Part shown: piece by piece, positions 1 through 8,687 of the stretch
How the letters are laid out: each line of letters opens with the position of its first letter
Position numbering within the stretch: position 1 is the stretch's first letter
Source of the DNA: an uncultured Dokdonia sp.
Lineage (GTDB): Bacteria > Bacteroidota > Bacteroidia > Flavobacteriales > Flavobacteriaceae
Length of the DNA: 64,000 nt
Reading direction: 5' to 3'
Assembly (NCBI RefSeq): GCF_937910895.1
Contig: NZ_CALEMI010000067.1
Coordinates: 1 to 64,000 of the forward strand
The notes under the pieces: model-generated
What the model saw: only the letters and a program-made list of their open reading frames with translations
The model's database searches: none
Told to the model about the DNA's origin: nothing
Made by a program: the position numbers and the translations under genes

Positions 1-343
1 ACCACAAGAAGTTTCTGCCATCGCTTCTCCTCGCCCAAAGCTAACACTTTGTCGTTTCCAAGGCTTCAAAAATTTTTAACGGAAATCCAGCGCTCCATCT
101 CGCCCAGAATTCACATTCTGTCGTATACTGGAAAAAAAGAAGAAAAACTTATATCGAACTCACGTTAATCTAAAAAATATTCAATTCAAAGACGGGATAT
201 CTAAGATATGTATATACGCTTTCGCGAAAGCGCACACAGATATACACCCTTATATATCTTACAAAGTCTCTTGTTATTGATATCTAAATGTATAAGAATG
301 GAAAAACTATTCCTTGTGAAAGACCACAATAGCAAAGAAAAAC
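1..343. repeat. Gene-free repeat-rich segment at window start
   Basis: No convincing gene lies here. Two hairpins share the left flank CTCGCC and right flank TCG but have different stems: CAAAG/CTTTG (36-40, 47-51) and CAGAAT/ATTCTG (105-110, 115-120). They are followed at 124-168 by a near copy of 62895-62939, which ends in the 19-nt terminus TTATATCGAACTCACGTTA (149-167). A perfect GCTTTCGCGAAAGC palindrome is at 218-231. The short open frame running through that palindrome from 208 has no homologous look and overlaps the end of the response-regulator gene, so I do not call it. Confidence 0.6.
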
Positions 344-1015
344 CTACTCTTGGATCATCCCTAGCTTATTGGCTATGTATATTAATTGTGGAAGTGTAGT
401 CGCATTAAAATGATCTTTGAGCCTACTGATACGATCTTCTACAGAGCGAACACTATCTGGTAAGATCTTTTTTTCTTTTAGATAGACTGCGATGTCTTTT
501 TGCTTTTTACCGTCTGCTAATAATCGCAATACGATCAATTCATAGTCACCAATTTCCAACACATTGCGTTGCTCTAAGGCTCCTTTAGCTACAGGGCAGT
601 AATAAGAGTTTCCTTCAAAAACAGTGGTAACGGCAGCACCTAATTCTTTAAGTCCTTGCAATCCTTTACAGACATATCCGTCGATTTGAAACATTTCTGA
701 AAGGGACTTAATCACAAAGTGTTTATCATTTGATGAAAATACAATCACTTTAATACTTGGCTGAAGCAATCGTATGCTACGTATCAATTCTTGACCTGTC
801 ACTATTTTATTTTTTCCAAAAGCAGGCGTAAAGGATAGATCGGTAATTAGAAGCTCGTACGGTTGTTGTTCGTGAATTCCCTTTCGGATGCGCAATAGCG
901 CGTCATCACAAAATTGCACTTGATCTACGGTAGGAATTCCTAAATCTTTAAGACTTGTAACCATGCTGTTTTTGTCACTATCATGATCTTCTGCTATTAG
1001 TATTTTGGTGTACAT
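344..1015 (-). CDS. Response regulator, receiver plus LuxR-like HTH output
   Basis: A 223-aa two-component response regulator. An N-terminal receiver domain (about 1-130) has acidic residues E9/D10, the phosphoacceptor D59 in the segment LLITDLSF, and a conserved lysine in YVCKG. The C-terminal part (about 150-215) is a helix-turn-helix of the NarL/LuxR kind, beginning near DYELIVLRLLADG. It lies 13 bp downstream of the TPR histidine kinase at 1029-2885 and reads in the same direction, so the two almost certainly form one operon and signalling pair. The target genes and signal cannot be read from the sequence. LuxR-type DNA binding is inferred from fold and position, since the HTH is diverged. 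Confidence 0.85.
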   Translation of the reverse strand: MYTKILIAEDHDSDKNSMVTSLKDLGIPTVDQVQFCDDALLRIRKGIHEQQPYELLITDLSFTPAFGKNKIVTGQELIRSIRLLQPSIKVIVFSSNDKHFVIKSLSEMFQIDGYVCKGLQGLKELGAAVTTVFEGNSYYCPVAKGALEQRNVLEIGDYELIVLRLLADGKKQKDIAVYLKEKKILPDSVRSVEDRISRLKDHFNATTLPQLIYIANKLGMIQE

Positions 1016-1028
1016 AACTACTATTTAA

Positions 1029-2885
1029 TTATATGGGGATGATGATACTCACTTGAAGTCCTTCATCAGGTTGCGCATCTAAAGTAAGTACTCCTTTCAA
1101 TACCTGTATGCGGTTTTCCACACTCTTCAATGTCAGTTTCTTATCATCAACTCCAATTCCGTTGTCAGAATACTGTATGATAAGCTCTTGAACTTCTTTT
1201 TTAAAAGTGACCGCAGCAATACTTGCCTGACTGTGCTTTTTCATATTGGTTAATAGTTCTTGTACAATTCTAAAAACCTCTGATTTCAAGTCTGTATCTA
1301 CGGATGTCCAAAATGTAGGGTCAAGCTGTTTTGTGATGATTTTTACTTCTTTATTTCCAAAGGAATTCAACAGGGATAATAATTCGTCAGGAAACCCTTC
1401 TCCTGTATCAATATCTGTATATTCTCTTGAGATATCCCGTGCTTTTGAATAGATATTCTGTAGCCCATCCAAAAGTTTTAATCCATTTTTTTCTAATAAA
1501 GACGGCTCATTTTCTAATTGTGTGATTAAATAGAAAATATCATTTCCTACCTCATCATGTACTTTTTTAGAGAGTCTGGTTTCAGTTTGATAGCGTTCTT
1601 TGAGTTGGCTAAGTTTTAGTTTTTGTGTGGCTTTTTGCCTTTGGAGATAATAGACAACAATGCTTATGATAAATAGTAACGCGATTCCAAATAGTAATAA
1701 GAGATTTCTATTTTGAGATTCTGAGATTCTTAAATCTTTTTGAGCGTTATCAGTGGCTAGTTTTAAATTTTCTTTTTCTGTTTTATCAAAATCATATTTA
1801 GTAGTTTTATAGATGTCTCTATTTTTATTTTGTAGGGACTTTAATTGATTTGTTGAGTTAACATATAGTTCGGATTCTATATTTACACGTTGATTCAATC
1901 TATTTTTAAGATTCAATAAAATCTCTAAGGCCTCTAAATTTGATGATGGGTTATTAATTTTTTTTGAGTTTTCTAGAGCTACATTTACATACTCAATAGC
2001 TTTTGTAATATCAGAGGAGCTATAATATTTTGCTAAATGTATATTACTTGCAATGAGTCCTAGAGTGTTATTCATTTGTTTTCTTTCAACAAGAGCTTCT
2101 TTCATTAACAAAATAGATTCAGAATCTAAAGAGTCTTTTAACCATTTAGCAAAACCTAAATTATCTTTGATTCTCGCTATTTGTAAATTATTATCTCTAA
2201 TAATTGTATCCTTTAATAAAGCTGAATATTGTTTAATTGCCTCTTTATAGTTTTGCTTTTTAACCTGAATATTTGCTTTTGTATTTAAAAACGTGATAAT
2301 TTCTGATTCATTTATCTTCTTTTTAATTATCGTATCGTTCAACAGAGCTAATGTTTTTTTATTCCATTCTTCAGCACCATTAAAGTCTCCTCGTTCTTTT
2401 TTACTAACAGCTATTGAATGGTAAGCGCCTGCAATGTTTTTATAATCAGTTGTTCCTTCTAAGTATTTTAATGCGTCCACCGCCATCTCTTCAGATCCTA
2501 TATAATCCCCTAAGGTTCTCTGTATATTAGACATTTCCATTAATCGCCTACCAGACTGCACACTATCCTTTAAACTAGAATAAATTTTAAATGAATCGTT
2601 ATAAAACTTAAACGCTAATTCATAGTTGTCTAATTTCTTATTGTAATAACCTAATTTATAATTAGACTTAGCCACACCAATACTATCGTTAGCTCTTTCA
2701 TAGAATACGAGAATTTTTTCAAGGGTGCTAATTGCCTTCCCATAATCTTGAATTTCAAGTAGTTCTTTGATTTCTTTACTTAATGCGGATATGGAATCAT
2801 CATATCTATAGTGTTCGTTTTTCTGAGCGAAAAGTGAACTAATAGATAAAAGAAAAAAGAGGAACGATAGTAAAATTACTTTCAT
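1029..2885 (-). CDS. TPR-containing sensor histidine kinase (HisKA_3 type)
   Basis: A 618-aa membrane kinase. It starts with a cleavable-looking signal peptide (1-20, ending FAQ) and a long periplasmic region rich in tetratricopeptide-like helices (about 35-350). One transmembrane segment follows (about 395-415, LLLLFGIALLFIISIVVYY). The cytoplasmic part has a dimerisation helix with the probable phospho-accepting histidine in KKVHDEVGND and a HATPase_c domain, with an N-box around IVQELLTNMKKH and a G-box YSDNGIGVDD. This is the NarX/DesK-like class that pairs with LuxR-type regulators, and such a regulator follows 13 bp downstream. Sensing through periplasmic TPRs is common in Bacteroidota; the ligand is unknown. 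Confidence 0.9.
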   Translation of the reverse strand: MKVILLSFLFFLLSISSLFAQKNEHYRYDDSISALSKEIKELLEIQDYGKAISTLEKILVFYERANDSIGVAKSNYKLGYYNKKLDNYELAFKFYNDSFKIYSSLKDSVQSGRRLMEMSNIQRTLGDYIGSEEMAVDALKYLEGTTDYKNIAGAYHSIAVSKKERGDFNGAEEWNKKTLALLNDTIIKKKINESEIITFLNTKANIQVKKQNYKEAIKQYSALLKDTIIRDNNLQIARIKDNLGFAKWLKDSLDSESILLMKEALVERKQMNNTLGLIASNIHLAKYYSSSDITKAIEYVNVALENSKKINNPSSNLEALEILLNLKNRLNQRVNIESELYVNSTNQLKSLQNKNRDIYKTTKYDFDKTEKENLKLATDNAQKDLRISESQNRNLLLLFGIALLFIISIVVYYLQRQKATQKLKLSQLKERYQTETRLSKKVHDEVGNDIFYLITQLENEPSLLEKNGLKLLDGLQNIYSKARDISREYTDIDTGEGFPDELLSLLNSFGNKEVKIITKQLDPTFWTSVDTDLKSEVFRIVQELLTNMKKHSQASIAAVTFKKEVQELIIQYSDNGIGVDDKKLTLKSVENRIQVLKGVLTLDAQPDEGLQVSIIIPI

Positions 2886-2929
2886 TCCTCTAAATTAGAA
2901 ATTATAAAACTAAACTACTAGCTATCAAA

Positions 2930-3091
2930 CTAATTAGTTTCATCATCTTCCTCTTCGGGATCATTTTCTACTTCACCATCTTCCCCCACAGTTCCCTCCA
3001 CAGGGATTTCTTCATCTATAGGATCAATGGAACAAGAAGTAAAGCTCATGCCCATCACTAGGACTATCAAAATATATAATACAGTTTTCAT
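2930..3091 (-). CDS. Small acidic lipoprotein (53 aa)
   Basis: A short gene read directly from the sequence: ATG at 3091-3089, stop TAG at 2932-2930. The product starts with a lipoprotein signal (MKTVLYILIVLVMGMSFTSC), so Cys20 would be the lipidated residue. The mature part is only 33 residues and very acidic, ending in a run of Glu and Asp. I do not recognise a family. It lies 44 bp upstream of the TPR kinase in the same direction and may be cotranscribed with it. A strong terminator-like hairpin (3120-3167) lies about 30 bp before the start codon, so expression may depend on readthrough or on a promoter just after the hairpin. Confidence 0.6.
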   Translation of the reverse strand: MKTVLYILIVLVMGMSFTSCSIDPIDEEIPVEGTVGEDGEVENDPEEEDDETN

Positions 3092-3119
3092 CTTTTAAAA
3101 ATTTTTCGGATTAAAAAAA

Positions 3120-3167
3120 AGAGTGGCTGTCCGAGAGTTTCTCGGATATCTTTTTTAAAGCCACTCT
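3120..3167 (-). terminator. Nested hairpin with U-tracts on both strands
   Basis: The outer arms AGAGTGGCT (3120-3128) and AGCCACTCT (3159-3167) pair perfectly. Inside is a second perfect hairpin, TCCGAGA/TCTCGGA (3130-3146). On the minus strand the outer hairpin is followed by eight T residues (3120-3113). On the plus strand the inner hairpin is followed by TATC and six T. Either strand could terminate here. The minus-strand version lies directly upstream of the 53-aa lipoprotein gene, as an attenuator or the 3' end of a small RNA would. Confidence 0.65.
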
Positions 3168-3345
3168 TAGGTTTGGAGTACTCCGTTGTTTTTGAGAAGA
3201 TGAAATCCGTATGCGGTAGCTTTTAACTACTTCTCACGTGGGTTAATTACAACCGCATTGTGGATTTCCACAGGAACAGTATGTGTGCTTTGGTTATGTT
3301 AGCACGACATAACCTTTACCGTTCTGAGAACAAATTAAAAGAGAA
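3168..3345 (-). ncRNA. Candidate structured RNA or long palindromic leader
   Basis: This gene-free stretch contains an unusual density of inverted repeats: GAGAAG/CTTCTC (3194-3199, 3230-3235) enclosing GTAG/CTAC; ATGCGGT/ACCGCAT (3211-3217, 3252-3258); TGTGGA/TCCACA (3259-3272); GGTTATGT/ACATAACC (3292-3299, 3307-3314); and GTTC/GAAC (3321-3331). Together with the terminator-like hairpin at 3120-3167 this looks like a 200-nt RNA on the minus strand ending just before the small lipoprotein gene. I do not recognise it as tmRNA, RNase P RNA, SRP RNA or a known riboswitch. The strand is inferred from the terminator, and existence of a transcript is unproven. Confidence 0.4.
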
Positions 3346-3461
3346 AAAATGAGCTAATTATTGACACAAGCATGCCATCTTATTGATATCTGTTTGTTAC
3401 GTTTTGACATCTTTTGACACTTATATAAATAAATGACTATCAATAAATTAAAATAAATAAC

Positions 3462-4133
3462 ATGGCTATTTTAAAGGGGAATAAAATATCAGAAGTTGAA
3501 GAATTAATACAATTAGTATTTGAAAAAGCAGCAAAAGATTCTAAAGAGACACAAGCGTATGGATTATCACAATACTTAAGTGAAAAATTAAAAGAACCAA
3601 TCGCCGAAAGAACACTTACTCGGTATTATGATGGATATGTATTAGATAAAAAAAGTGAACGAAAAAAGCCTACTAAAGCAAATCTTGATATTCTAAGTTG
3701 CTATGTAGGCTATACTGATTATAAGGATTTTTTGAGCAAGAAAAATGTTATCACAAAGGTTGATTCCTTTAAAACAAAAATAGTAGCTTCTGTTGTTCTT
3801 AATATTTTATTGATAGGAGTATTATCTTTTTTTACTATAACATATTATAAGAAGAATTGTATGATTTGGGTAGGCGATCACTATGAAAAAATAAGATGTT
3901 CTGGAATAGAAAATGAAGAAAGATTGGATCCTATTCGTTTAAAAAAATTAAGAAAAATCATGGTATGTAGAGATACTGTTTTCTTTAAAAATGGGAAAGC
4001 AAGAATTTGGTATGATAAGACAAATAACGTAAGAACGTATTTTTCGCATTATGGGATTAATCCTGAAAATGGAGAGTCACTTCACGAGATCACACAACCT
4101 ATCATAGATAATCATGTTCCAAAGTGTAAGTAA
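3462..4133 (+). CDS. Hypothetical single-pass membrane protein
   Basis: A 223-aa protein not recognised as a named family. The N-terminal 100 residues are soluble, charged and probably helical (with ERTLTRYYDGYV). One transmembrane helix is at about 106-128 (IVASVVLNILLIGVLSFFTI). A lysine- and cysteine-containing C-terminal domain of about 95 residues follows. There is no signal peptide, so the N-terminus is likely cytoplasmic and the tail outside. Its upstream region has two TTGACA-like words (around 3404 and 3414). It converges on dnaE, with a palindromic GCTTTCGCGAAAGC repeat between the two stops. Local base composition is A-rich compared with dnaE. Confidence 0.6.
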   Translation: MAILKGNKISEVEELIQLVFEKAAKDSKETQAYGLSQYLSEKLKEPIAERTLTRYYDGYVLDKKSERKKPTKANLDILSCYVGYTDYKDFLSKKNVITKVDSFKTKIVASVVLNILLIGVLSFFTITYYKKNCMIWVGDHYEKIRCSGIENEERLDPIRLKKLRKIMVCRDTVFFKNGKARIWYDKTNNVRTYFSHYGINPENGESLHEITQPIIDNHVPKCK

Positions 4134-4159
4134 AAAATATACGCTTTCGCGAAAGCAGA

Positions 4160-7100
4160 TTAATTCAACTTATAATGCACGGCATTTTCCTCTAATGCAT
4201 TTAATAATTCTTGAGAGATTTTTACTTTTTGTTTTTTACTAGGCATTCGCACATACAATTTCTCTTTAGGTTCAAAGACTTGAAAATGTAATTTATCATC
4301 TCCTTTATGCTCATCAAGAATTGTTTTTATTTCTTGAACACGTGCTTCGGCAATCTCGTTAATGTCTATATTGATCGTTAACTTTTTTGCATAGACATCC
4401 ATCACATCTTGCAATTGCTGAATACTATTAAATTGCGTCCGCGGATCACTTCTTCTGCCAGTTTCTCTATTGACAAATCCTTCTCGTATAAATACTTTTG
4501 CATGAATAAAACTATTTGGAATCAAGAAATGACGTAGTTTTAAATACTCTTCGCCAAACATTCTAAACTCAAAAGAATCTGTAAAATCCTCTACGTGAAA
4601 AGCTGCCCATCCTTTTCCATTTTTGGAGACACGGTGTTGCACATCTGTAATGACCCCACCAAAAGTGAGTTCGCGATTTACATACGCTTCCATCGTATTA
4701 AAATGAGTTACGGTCGCATTACAAAAGGTTTGCATTTCTGTTTTAAAATCATCGAGTGGATGTCCTGAAATATAAACACCAACGACTTCTTTTTCTCTAC
4801 GTAGTTTTTCCATGGTTCCCCATTCTTCACAAGGTGGAACTATAGGTTCTGGAATTTGCACTTCGCTGGATTCACCAAATAAACTTACTTGCGCACTATT
4901 TTCATTTTCTTGAAAACGCGCTCCATATTTTACAGCCTTTTCTAAAAAGGTGATTCCGTCGCCTTCATCGTGAAAAAACTGCGCGCGATGGGAATCTCCT
5001 AGTTCATCAAAACCACCTGCAAGAGCTAAACTTTCAAAGGCTTTTTTATTTGCCGCACGTAAATCAACACGACGTGCAAAATCAAACACCGATTTGTATT
5101 TACTTTCTTGTCTATTTTCTACGATCGTAGCTACAGCACCTGTTCCTACGCCTTTCACAGCGCCCATTCCAAAACGAATCGCCCCATTGTCATTTACTGT
5201 AAACTTTCTAAAAGATTCGTTGACATCAGGTCCTAATACTTCTAGCCCCATCCTTTTACATTCTTCCATGAAGAACGTGACTTGCTTGATATCATTCATG
5301 TTATTAGAAAGTACCGCTGCTAAATATTCAGCGGGGTAATGGGCTTTCAAATAGGCGGTTTGATATGCAATCCATGCATAACAGGTAGAGTGTGATTTAT
5401 TAAAAGCATAAGCGGCAAAAGCTTCCCAATCCTTCCAAATCTTTTCTAGCTTTTCAGGATCGTGTCCTTTGGCGGAAGCCTGTTCAATAAATTTAGGCTT
5501 CATTTTATCCAACACGGCAATCTGCTTTTTACCCATCGCCTTACGAAGGACATCGGCTTCACCTTTGGTAAAATCGGCTAACTTTTGAGAGAGTAACATC
5601 ACTTGCTCTTGATACACAGTAATTCCATACGTTTCCTTCAAATATTCTTCCATCGCAGGAAGATCATATTCAATCTCTTCTTCACCGTGCTTACGACGAA
5701 CAAACGACGGAATATATTCCATCGGTCCTGGACGATATAACGCATTCATTGCAATTAAATCTTCAAAAACCGTAGGTTTTAAAGACTGCATGTGTTTTTG
5801 CATTCCGGGAGATTCATACTGGAAGATTCCTACCGTATCTCCTCTTTGGAATAATTCGTATGTTTTCTCATCATCTAGCGGAAAGTTTTCTGGATCCAGA
5901 TCTACGTCATGGCGATACTTGACGAGCTTTACCGTATCCTTAATCAGCGTTAAGGTTTTAAGTCCTAAGAAATCCATCTTAAGTAGTCCTGCTTCTTCCA
6001 CCACCGAGTTATCAAACTGTGTCACATACAGATCTGAATCTTTTGCGGTGGCTACAGGGACAAACTTGGTAATATCATCAGGCGTGATAATCACGCCACA
6101 GGCATGAATCCCTGTATTACGCAGAGAGCCTTCCAATTCCTTAGCTTTGCGCAACATTCGTCCTTCCAGATCATCGCCTTCTGAAAGGCTAATCAGTTCT
6201 TGGACTTTGACAAGATCATCGGCTCTAAACTTTCCTTTTAATTCCTGATCGCTTTTTCCAATAATCTTATTCAGCTTAGACATCGTAGGAATCAGCTTTG
6301 CAATCCGATCGGCATCCCCTAGTGGCAAATCCAGTGCTCTTGAGGTATCTCGTATCGATGACTTTGCCGCCATCGTACCATACGTAATAATTTGTGCTAC
6401 TTGGTTGGCGCCATATTTATCAATCACATATTGCATCACACGACCACGTCCTTCATCATCAAAATCAATATCGATATCGGGCATACTCACACGATCCGGA
6501 TTTAAGAATCTCTCAAAAAGCAGATCGTACTTGAGCGGATCAATATTGGTAATCCATAAGCAATAGGCGACCACACTTCCCGCTGCCGATCCTCGTCCTG
6601 GACCTACAGACACGTCCATATTCCGCGCTTCGCGTATAAAGTCTTCTACAATCAAGAAATACCCTGGATATCCTGTTTTTTCGATAACATCAAGCTCAAA
6701 ATCCAGACGCTCTGTTACTTCATCAGAAAGCTCTTCTCCATATCGTTTTTTAGCACCTTGATAGGTGAGGTGTCTCAAAAATTTATTTTCTCCTCGTTTT
6801 CCTCCGTCTATTTTATCTTCTTCAAAAATGAACTCTTGAGGAATATCAAAGGCAGGTAGGAGTACATCACGTGCAAGTTCATACGATTCTACTTTATCAA
6901 TGACTTCCTGCACGTTTATAATGGCTTCTGGAAGATCCTTAAAAAGCGCTTTCATCTCATCGCCGCTTTTAAAGTAGTATTCGTTATTTGGTAAACCATA
7001 CCGATATCCGCGACCGCGACCTATAGGTGTTGCCACTTTTTCTCCATCTTTTACACATAATAGAATGTCGTGTGCTTCGGCATCTGCCTTGTCTACATAA

Positions 7101-8545
7101 AAGGTATTATTGGTTGCGATACATTTAATGGTATGCTTTCGCGAAAGCGTAACCAACACTGGCATCACTCTATCTTCATCATCCTGCCCATGTCGCATAA
7201 GCTCGATATATAAATCGTCACCAAATTGTTCTTTCCACCAAAGCAGCGCTTCTTCTGCTTGCTTTTCTCCCACATTTAAAATCTTACTAGGGACTTCTCC
7301 ATAGAGATTTCCTGTGAGTACAATAATATCATCTTTATATTGCTCAATGACTTTTCTATCAATACGTGGGATGTAATAAAAACCATCTGTATAGGCAATG
7401 GACGCCATTTTTGCCAGATTGTGATAACCATTTTTGTTTTTGGCGAGCATCACAATTTGATAGCCATTGTCTTTCTGACTTTTATTGGTGTGATCTACGC
7501 ATACATTAAATTCACAACCAACAATAGGTTTGATCGTTTTTGCTTCTGGCTCATTCCCTTCTGCGATGGCTGCTTCATTTTTAGCATTTACCGCTCTATT
7601 ATAATTCTTGACAGCTTTCACAAAGTGAAAAGCCCCCATCATATTTCCTGTATCGGTCATCGCAACCGCAGGCATATCATATTTGGACGCCGCATCTACA
7701 AGGTTTTGAATGTTGGTTGTAGACTGTAAAATAGAAAACTGTGTATGATTGTGAAGATGTGCAAAGGCGACTTCTGCCATTTGCGCTTCATTATCTTCTA
7801 TAACTGTTTTTGAAATCTCAGGCACTTCCTCTTTTTCAAGTGACTCCCGAATTTTTTTAGACGCTTTTTTTAGATTGATATGTTTGAGTCCTATAAATTG
7901 TATAGGCTGCGGATTATTTTCTGAGAATTTTTCGAAATAGTCTGGTTGTACGTCGAGTTCTTCTTTGGTAAAGACTCTTTGCCTAATCAATTCAAAGAAG
8001 CAGCGTGTTGTCGCTTCTACATCGGCAGTTGCATTATGTGCTTCTCCAAAACCTACTCCAAATAAATGTTTGTGAAGCTCTGTAAGGGTAGGCAATTTAA
8101 ACTTCCCTCCTCTACCGCCAGGAATCTGACATAATTTTGCGGTAACTTCTGTACAGGTATCTAGTACAGGCAACTCTTGAAGATCGTTAGGAAGGGATTG
8201 CCTATGAAACTCGGCTCCCATAATATTGAGATCAAAGCCTACATTTTGACCTACAACAAATTTTGTTTTTGATAGCGCAATATTAAATTTTTCTAGCACT
8301 TCTTGTAATGAGAGACCATCACGTATGGCCAGTTCTGTAGAAATCCCATGGATACGTTCTGCGTCATACGGAATATCAAATCCTTGTGGTTTGATCAAAT
8401 AATCCTGATGCTCTATCACATTTCCCATCGCATCGTGTAACTGCCAAGCGATTTGTATCGCGCGAGGCCAGTTGTCTGAGTCTGTTATTGGGGCATTCCA
8501 GTTTTTAGGTAATCCTGTGGTTTCGGTATCAAAAATAAGGTACAT
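4160..8545 (-). CDS. dnaE: DNA polymerase III alpha subunit with N-terminal proofreading exonuclease
   Basis: A 1461-aa replicative polymerase subunit. Residues 1-190 are a DEDDh 3'-5' exonuclease: D6/E8 in FDTETTG, D105 in NVGFDL, and H170 and D175 in HNATADVE. The PHP domain begins near 262 with HLHNHTQFS, and the polymerase palm carries MPDIDIDFDD at 688-697. Helix-hairpin-helix and OB-fold regions follow. Exonuclease at the N-terminus, rather than inside PHP as in PolC, fits the Bacteroidota arrangement and explains the length compared with about 1160 aa in E. coli. A perfect GCTTTCGCGAAAGC repeat is embedded in the frame at 7135-7148, encoding TLSRK near residue 466. The gene appears monocistronic. 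Confidence 0.97.
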   Translation of the reverse strand: MYLIFDTETTGLPKNWNAPITDSDNWPRAIQIAWQLHDAMGNVIEHQDYLIKPQGFDIPYDAERIHGISTELAIRDGLSLQEVLEKFNIALSKTKFVVGQNVGFDLNIMGAEFHRQSLPNDLQELPVLDTCTEVTAKLCQIPGGRGGKFKLPTLTELHKHLFGVGFGEAHNATADVEATTRCFFELIRQRVFTKEELDVQPDYFEKFSENNPQPIQFIGLKHINLKKASKKIRESLEKEEVPEISKTVIEDNEAQMAEVAFAHLHNHTQFSILQSTTNIQNLVDAASKYDMPAVAMTDTGNMMGAFHFVKAVKNYNRAVNAKNEAAIAEGNEPEAKTIKPIVGCEFNVCVDHTNKSQKDNGYQIVMLAKNKNGYHNLAKMASIAYTDGFYYIPRIDRKVIEQYKDDIIVLTGNLYGEVPSKILNVGEKQAEEALLWWKEQFGDDLYIELMRHGQDDEDRVMPVLVTLSRKHTIKCIATNNTFYVDKADAEAHDILLCVKDGEKVATPIGRGRGYRYGLPNNEYYFKSGDEMKALFKDLPEAIINVQEVIDKVESYELARDVLLPAFDIPQEFIFEEDKIDGGKRGENKFLRHLTYQGAKKRYGEELSDEVTERLDFELDVIEKTGYPGYFLIVEDFIREARNMDVSVGPGRGSAAGSVVAYCLWITNIDPLKYDLLFERFLNPDRVSMPDIDIDFDDEGRGRVMQYVIDKYGANQVAQIITYGTMAAKSSIRDTSRALDLPLGDADRIAKLIPTMSKLNKIIGKSDQELKGKFRADDLVKVQELISLSEGDDLEGRMLRKAKELEGSLRNTGIHACGVIITPDDITKFVPVATAKDSDLYVTQFDNSVVEEAGLLKMDFLGLKTLTLIKDTVKLVKYRHDVDLDPENFPLDDEKTYELFQRGDTVGIFQYESPGMQKHMQSLKPTVFEDLIAMNALYRPGPMEYIPSFVRRKHGEEEIEYDLPAMEEYLKETYGITVYQEQVMLLSQKLADFTKGEADVLRKAMGKKQIAVLDKMKPKFIEQASAKGHDPEKLEKIWKDWEAFAAYAFNKSHSTCYAWIAYQTAYLKAHYPAEYLAAVLSNNMNDIKQVTFFMEECKRMGLEVLGPDVNESFRKFTVNDNGAIRFGMGAVKGVGTGAVATIVENRQESKYKSVFDFARRVDLRAANKKAFESLALAGGFDELGDSHRAQFFHDEGDGITFLEKAVKYGARFQENENSAQVSLFGESSEVQIPEPIVPPCEEWGTMEKLRREKEVVGVYISGHPLDDFKTEMQTFCNATVTHFNTMEAYVNRELTFGGVITDVQHRVSKNGKGWAAFHVEDFTDSFEFRMFGEEYLKLRHFLIPNSFIHAKVFIREGFVNRETGRRSDPRTQFNSIQQLQDVMDVYAKKLTINIDINEIAEARVQEIKTILDEHKGDDKLHFQVFEPKEKLYVRMPSKKQKVKISQELLNALEENAVHYKLN

Positions 8546-8635
8546 ACGTATGCGTATTTATCACAAAGAAATGTACTAAAAATCTTCAGATAGCACATTA
8601 CTTTTCAGATAGGAGTTATAAAATGTTATACACGA

Positions 8636-8664
8636 AAAAAGGGCTCCAAAATGAAGCCCTTTTT
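8636..8664. terminator. Bidirectional rho-independent terminator
   Basis: Arms AAAAAGGGCT (8636-8645) and AGCCCTTTTT (8655-8664) pair perfectly with a 9-nt loop and have T-runs on both strands. It ends the lipoprotein gene at 8688-9503, which reads toward it. Confidence 0.8.
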
Positions 8665-8687
8665 GTTATTTTTTTTAGTATTGTAAA

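Noticed and set aside
208-399. Plus-strand open frame of 63 codons
   Set aside because: It is created by the palindromic repeat and overlaps the response-regulator end; it has no protein-like features.
3194-3331. tRNA, tmRNA, SRP RNA or RNase P RNA in the palindromic leader
   Set aside because: None of the invariant sequences of these RNAs is present; left as an unclassified candidate.
7340-7729. Antisense frame of 129 codons inside dnaE
   Set aside because: It lies wholly over conserved PHP-domain coding sequence and shows no family resemblance.
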